This document shows, piece by piece, positions 21,692 to 23,688 of a stretch of 23,688 nucleotides of DNA (the first letter of the stretch is position 1; the number at the start of each line of letters is the position of its first letter). Origin of the DNA: QNFN01 sp033722135 (lineage in GTDB: Bacteria; Pseudomonadota; Gammaproteobacteria; QNFN01); contig JAWVZO010000016.1 of assembly GCA_033722135.1 (NCBI GenBank), positions 1 through 23,688 on the forward strand, given 5' to 3'. Both the position numbers and the translations under genes were made by a program. The notes beneath the pieces were generated by a model. It did no database searches and was not told the DNA's origin. It was given only the letters and a program-made list of their open reading frames with translations.

Positions 21692-21728
21692 AATCCTGGG
21701 CACCTCCGCAACGATCACGGGCTCCTGC

Positions 21729-22610
21729 ATGACCTCCGCACCCGACCGCCTGCGCGCCCTGCTCGCGCCCCCCGGCCTCCACGTCATGCCCTGCTGCTAC
21801 GACGCGCTGTCCGCGCGGCTGATCGAGGATGCCGGCTTCCGGCTCACCTTCATGAGCGGATTCGCGGTCTCCGCGACCCGCCTCGGCGCCCCGGACACCG
21901 GGCTGATCTCCTACGGCGAGATGGTCGACCAGGGGCGCCGCATCTGCGAGGCGACGCGCCTGCCGGTGCTCGGCGACGGCGACACCGGCTACGGCAACGC
22001 GATGAACGTCCGCCGGACCGTGGCCGGCTACGCGCGGGCCGGATTCGCCGCGGTGATGATCGAGGACCAGGTGATGCCGAAGCGCTGCGGCCACACCCGC
22101 GGCAAGGCGGTGGTCGATCGCGAGGAGGCGTTCGACCGCATCCGCGCCGCGGTCGACGCGCGCGACGAGGAGGCCGACATCCTGATCCTCGCGCGGACCG
22201 ACGCCCGCGAGGCCCACGGCCTCGACGAGGCGATCGCGCGCGCCCGTCGCTTCGCCGAGCTCGGCGCCGACATCCTGTTCGTCGAGGCCCCGCACAGCGT
22301 CGACGAGATGCGCGCGATCTGCGCCGAGGTCCCGGGGCTGCAGATGGCCAACATGGTCGAGGGCGGCAGGACGCCCGTGCTCCCGGCCGACGTGCTCGCC
22401 GAGCTCGGCTACCGCATCGCGGCCTACCCGCTGACGCTGCTCAGCGCCTCGCTCGACGCCATGCGCAGGGCGCTCGCGGCCCTGCGTGACGGCCTGCCGC
22501 CGGCCGAGGGGCTTACCGACTTCGAGACGCTCAAGCGCGCGGTCGGCTTCGACGCGTACTACGCGACCGAGGCGCGCTACGCGCGAGACCGGGACCCCGC
22601 CGGAGAGTGA
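21729..22610 (+). CDS. Isocitrate lyase/PEP mutase superfamily enzyme
   Basis: This 293-residue protein has the TIM-barrel of the ICL/PEPM superfamily, which makes or breaks C-C or P-C bonds of alpha-keto acid-type substrates with Mg. Seen are the family start LHVMPCCYDALSARLIEDAGF, the metal/substrate loop GDGDTGYGN (82-90) and the lyase gating loop MPKRCGHTRGK with Cys120 as general acid. ARTDARE follows. The KRCGH loop favours a lyase (methylisocitrate lyase, dimethylmalate lyase or oxaloacetate decarboxylase type) over a phosphonate mutase. No prpC/prpD neighbours are present, so I do not call it PrpB. It is 37 bases after ampD and may be in the same transcript. It ends exactly where the convergent transporter gene ends. 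Confidence 0.88.
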   Translation: MTSAPDRLRALLAPPGLHVMPCCYDALSARLIEDAGFRLTFMSGFAVSATRLGAPDTGLISYGEMVDQGRRICEATRLPVLGDGDTGYGNAMNVRRTVAGYARAGFAAVMIEDQVMPKRCGHTRGKAVVDREEAFDRIRAAVDARDEEADILILARTDAREAHGLDEAIARARRFAELGADILFVEAPHSVDEMRAICAEVPGLQMANMVEGGRTPVLPADVLAELGYRIAAYPLTLLSASLDAMRRALAALRDGLPPAEGLTDFETLKRAVGFDAYYATEARYARDRDPAGE

Positions 22611-23189
22611 TCAGCCGCCCAGCGCGGCCTGGCCCAGGGCCAGCACGCCGAACAGCGCGAAGAGCAGGGCCGCGGCGCGATGCACGTGGCGGCGCGGCAG
22701 ACGCTGGAGCAGCGTCGAGCCGACGGCGATGCCGATCGCCGACACCGCCCACAACGCGAGCGTCCCGCCGACGAACACCGACCAGACCGCGCCGCTGCCC
22801 GCGGCCAGCGCGACCAGCGCGAGCTGCGTCTTGTCACCGAGCTCGGCGACGAAGGTCAACGTGAAGCTCGCGACGAAGGCCCCGCGCCCGTCGCCACGTT
22901 CCGCCTCCCCCGCCTCGTCGCCGTCGGCCTCCCGCCAGGAACGCCAGGCGAAGAAGAGGAACAGCAGTCCCGCCCCGACCAGCACCCAGCGTGTCGGCAG
23001 GAAGCTGTAGAGCGCCGCGCCGACCCCGACCGCGAGCAGGTTGAGCACCAGGAACGCGCTGAACACGCCGGCCACGACCGGCCGCACCGGGTAACGGTGG
23101 GCCAGCGTCATGGTCATCAGCTGGGTCTTGTCGCCCAATTCGGCCAGGAATAGCAGCGCGAACGCGGAACCGATGGCGGCGATGTCCAT
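22611..23189 (-). CDS. GDT1/TMEM165 (UPF0016) family cation transporter
   Basis: This 192-residue inner-membrane protein has two homologous three-span halves joined by a charged loop (about 85-102, EADGDEAGEAERGDG). Each half has the family signature ELGDKT, at 17-22 and 116-121. Members move Mn2+ or Ca2+ out of the cytosol; bacterial ones studied so far are Mn exporters. The substrate here is inferred from the family. ATG 23189 lies 12 bases after the lspA stop, so the two are probably one transcript. Its stop TGA abuts that of the convergent lyase-type gene (palindrome TGATCA). Confidence 0.9.
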   Translation of the reverse strand: MDIAAIGSAFALLFLAELGDKTQLMTMTLAHRYPVRPVVAGVFSAFLVLNLLAVGVGAALYSFLPTRWVLVGAGLLFLFFAWRSWREADGDEAGEAERGDGRGAFVASFTLTFVAELGDKTQLALVALAAGSGAVWSVFVGGTLALWAVSAIGIAVGSTLLQRLPRRHVHRAAALLFALFGVLALGQAALGG

Positions 23190-23201
23190 GCGCGCCCCCG
23201 G

Positions 23202-23688
23202 TCACTCCCCGGACCGGCCGTGGCCCCGGCCTCCGAACAGGCCGTCGACGAGCAGCAGGACGACCCCGCAGGAGATCGCGCTGTCGGCGACGTTGAACGC
23301 GGGCCAGTGCCAGCCGCCCGCGTGGAGGTCGACGAAGTCGATGACGTAGCCGTAGGCGACCCGGTCGACGAGGTTGCCGACGGCACCGCCGAGGACCAGC
23401 GCGAGTGCCACGCCGAGCAGGCGCGACGCGGGAGGCAGCCGCCGGAGCCAGGCGATCAGCACCACGCTGACCACGCTGCTCAGGACGATGAAGAAGGGCC
23501 GCTGCCAGCCGCCCGCGTCGGCCAGGAAACTGAACGCCGCGCCGGTGTTATGCACCAGGGTGAGGTTGAAGAACGGCAGAACGGCCACCGGGACGCCGTA
23601 ATCGAGGGCCGCCGCGGCCCAGAGCTTGGTCGCCTGGTCGAGCGCCAGCACCAGCAGCGCCAGCCCGAGGCGACCGTGGACGCCGTGC
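23202..23688 (-). CDS. lspA: Lipoprotein signal peptidase LspA, 5' end outside window
   Basis: This inner-membrane aspartyl peptidase removes signal peptides from lipidated prolipoproteins. 161 residues are visible. The reading frame stays open to the right edge (…HGRLGLALLVLALDQATK), which is part of the first span, so only a few N-terminal residues are missing. A GTG at 23651 lies inside that span and is not the start. Family motifs are VHNTGAAFSFL, GGAVGNLVDRVAYGYVIDFVDL with the first catalytic Asp, and FNVADSAISCG with the second. The usual partners fkpB and ispH are not downstream; a GDT1-type transporter is. The protein would process the PilW lipoprotein among others. Confidence 0.95.
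   Translation of the reverse strand, partial: HGVHGRLGLALLVLALDQATKLWAAAALDYGVPVAVLPFFNLTLVHNTGAAFSFLADAGGWQRPFFIVLSSVVSVVLIAWLRRLPPASRLLGVALALVLGGAVGNLVDRVAYGYVIDFVDLHAGGWHWPAFNVADSAISCGVVLLLVDGLFGGRGHGRSGE

Noticed and set aside
21689..21694. TAGAAT as -10 box for the lyase-type gene
   Set aside because: It is made by the ampD stop codon and its flank, and no -35 stands at 16-18 bases upstream.
23649..23651. GTG as start of lspA
   Set aside because: It lies inside the first membrane span; the frame stays open and hydrophobic to the window edge, so the gene is cut rather than short.
1..23688. CRISPR arrays, tRNA or rRNA genes, insertion sequences, phage or defence genes
   Set aside because: No spaced direct repeats, cloverleaf sequence, transposase, integrase or nuclease motif was seen; almost all DNA is accounted for by the listed genes.

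Overview
The window is G+C-rich DNA from a proteobacterial chromosome, almost certainly a gammaproteobacterium. Gene order is the main evidence. The blocks rodZ-pilW-rlmN-ndk, an isc locus, cysE-trmJ|suhB and secF-secD-yajC-tgt-queA follow each other as in pseudomonads and relatives. The G+C bias, the stripped isc locus and the DUF1538 genes make me think of a Chromatiales/Ectothiorhodospiraceae-type (possibly halophilic) organism, but the sequence does not prove this. Coding density is very high. No intergenic gap reaches 150 bases, and I see no tRNA, rRNA, CRISPR array, insertion sequence or phage gene.

Layout. 1-3270 (minus): ndk, rlmN, pilW and rodZ, tightly coupled; rodZ runs off the left edge. 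3398-6609 (minus): a reduced isc operon, iscR, a NifS-type cysteine desulfurase, iscS and iscA. It has no iscU, hscB, hscA, fdx or iscX and is closed by a hairpin at 3306-3329. 6670-8259 (minus): cysE and trmJ. A good IscR type 1 site lies across the cysE stop codon. 8366-9163 (plus): suhB, divergent from trmJ. 9177-14559 (minus): queA-tgt-yajC-secD-secF, for queuosine tRNA modification and the Sec accessory complex. 14698-16395 (plus): a membrane diguanylate cyclase with a periplasmic c-type heme motif. 16459-17843 (minus): an exported cupredoxin and an ethylbenzene-dehydrogenase-type heme-binding protein, behind their own predicted promoter. 17931-18668 (minus): rlmB. 18816-21691 (plus): DUF1538-A, DUF1538-B, a PII-like protein, a CBS-domain protein and ampD, all overlapping or 2 bases apart. 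21729-22610 (plus): an isocitrate lyase/PEP mutase-family enzyme. 22611-23688 (minus): a GDT1/UPF0016 cation transporter and lspA, whose 5' end is cut by the right edge.

The most interesting part is the four-gene unit at 18816-21080. Two half-size DUF1538 membrane proteins carry the same signature motifs and are translationally linked to a PII-like trimer-type protein without any tyrosine and to a two-CBS protein. This looks like a transporter or channel controlled by cytosolic nucleotide or metabolite sensing; I know of no assigned function. The second point of interest is the isc locus: the scaffold and chaperone genes are gone, and IscS has also lost its conserved C-terminal tail. The third is the redox region at 14698-17843, where a heme-bearing c-di-GMP enzyme faces a cupredoxin/heme-protein pair.
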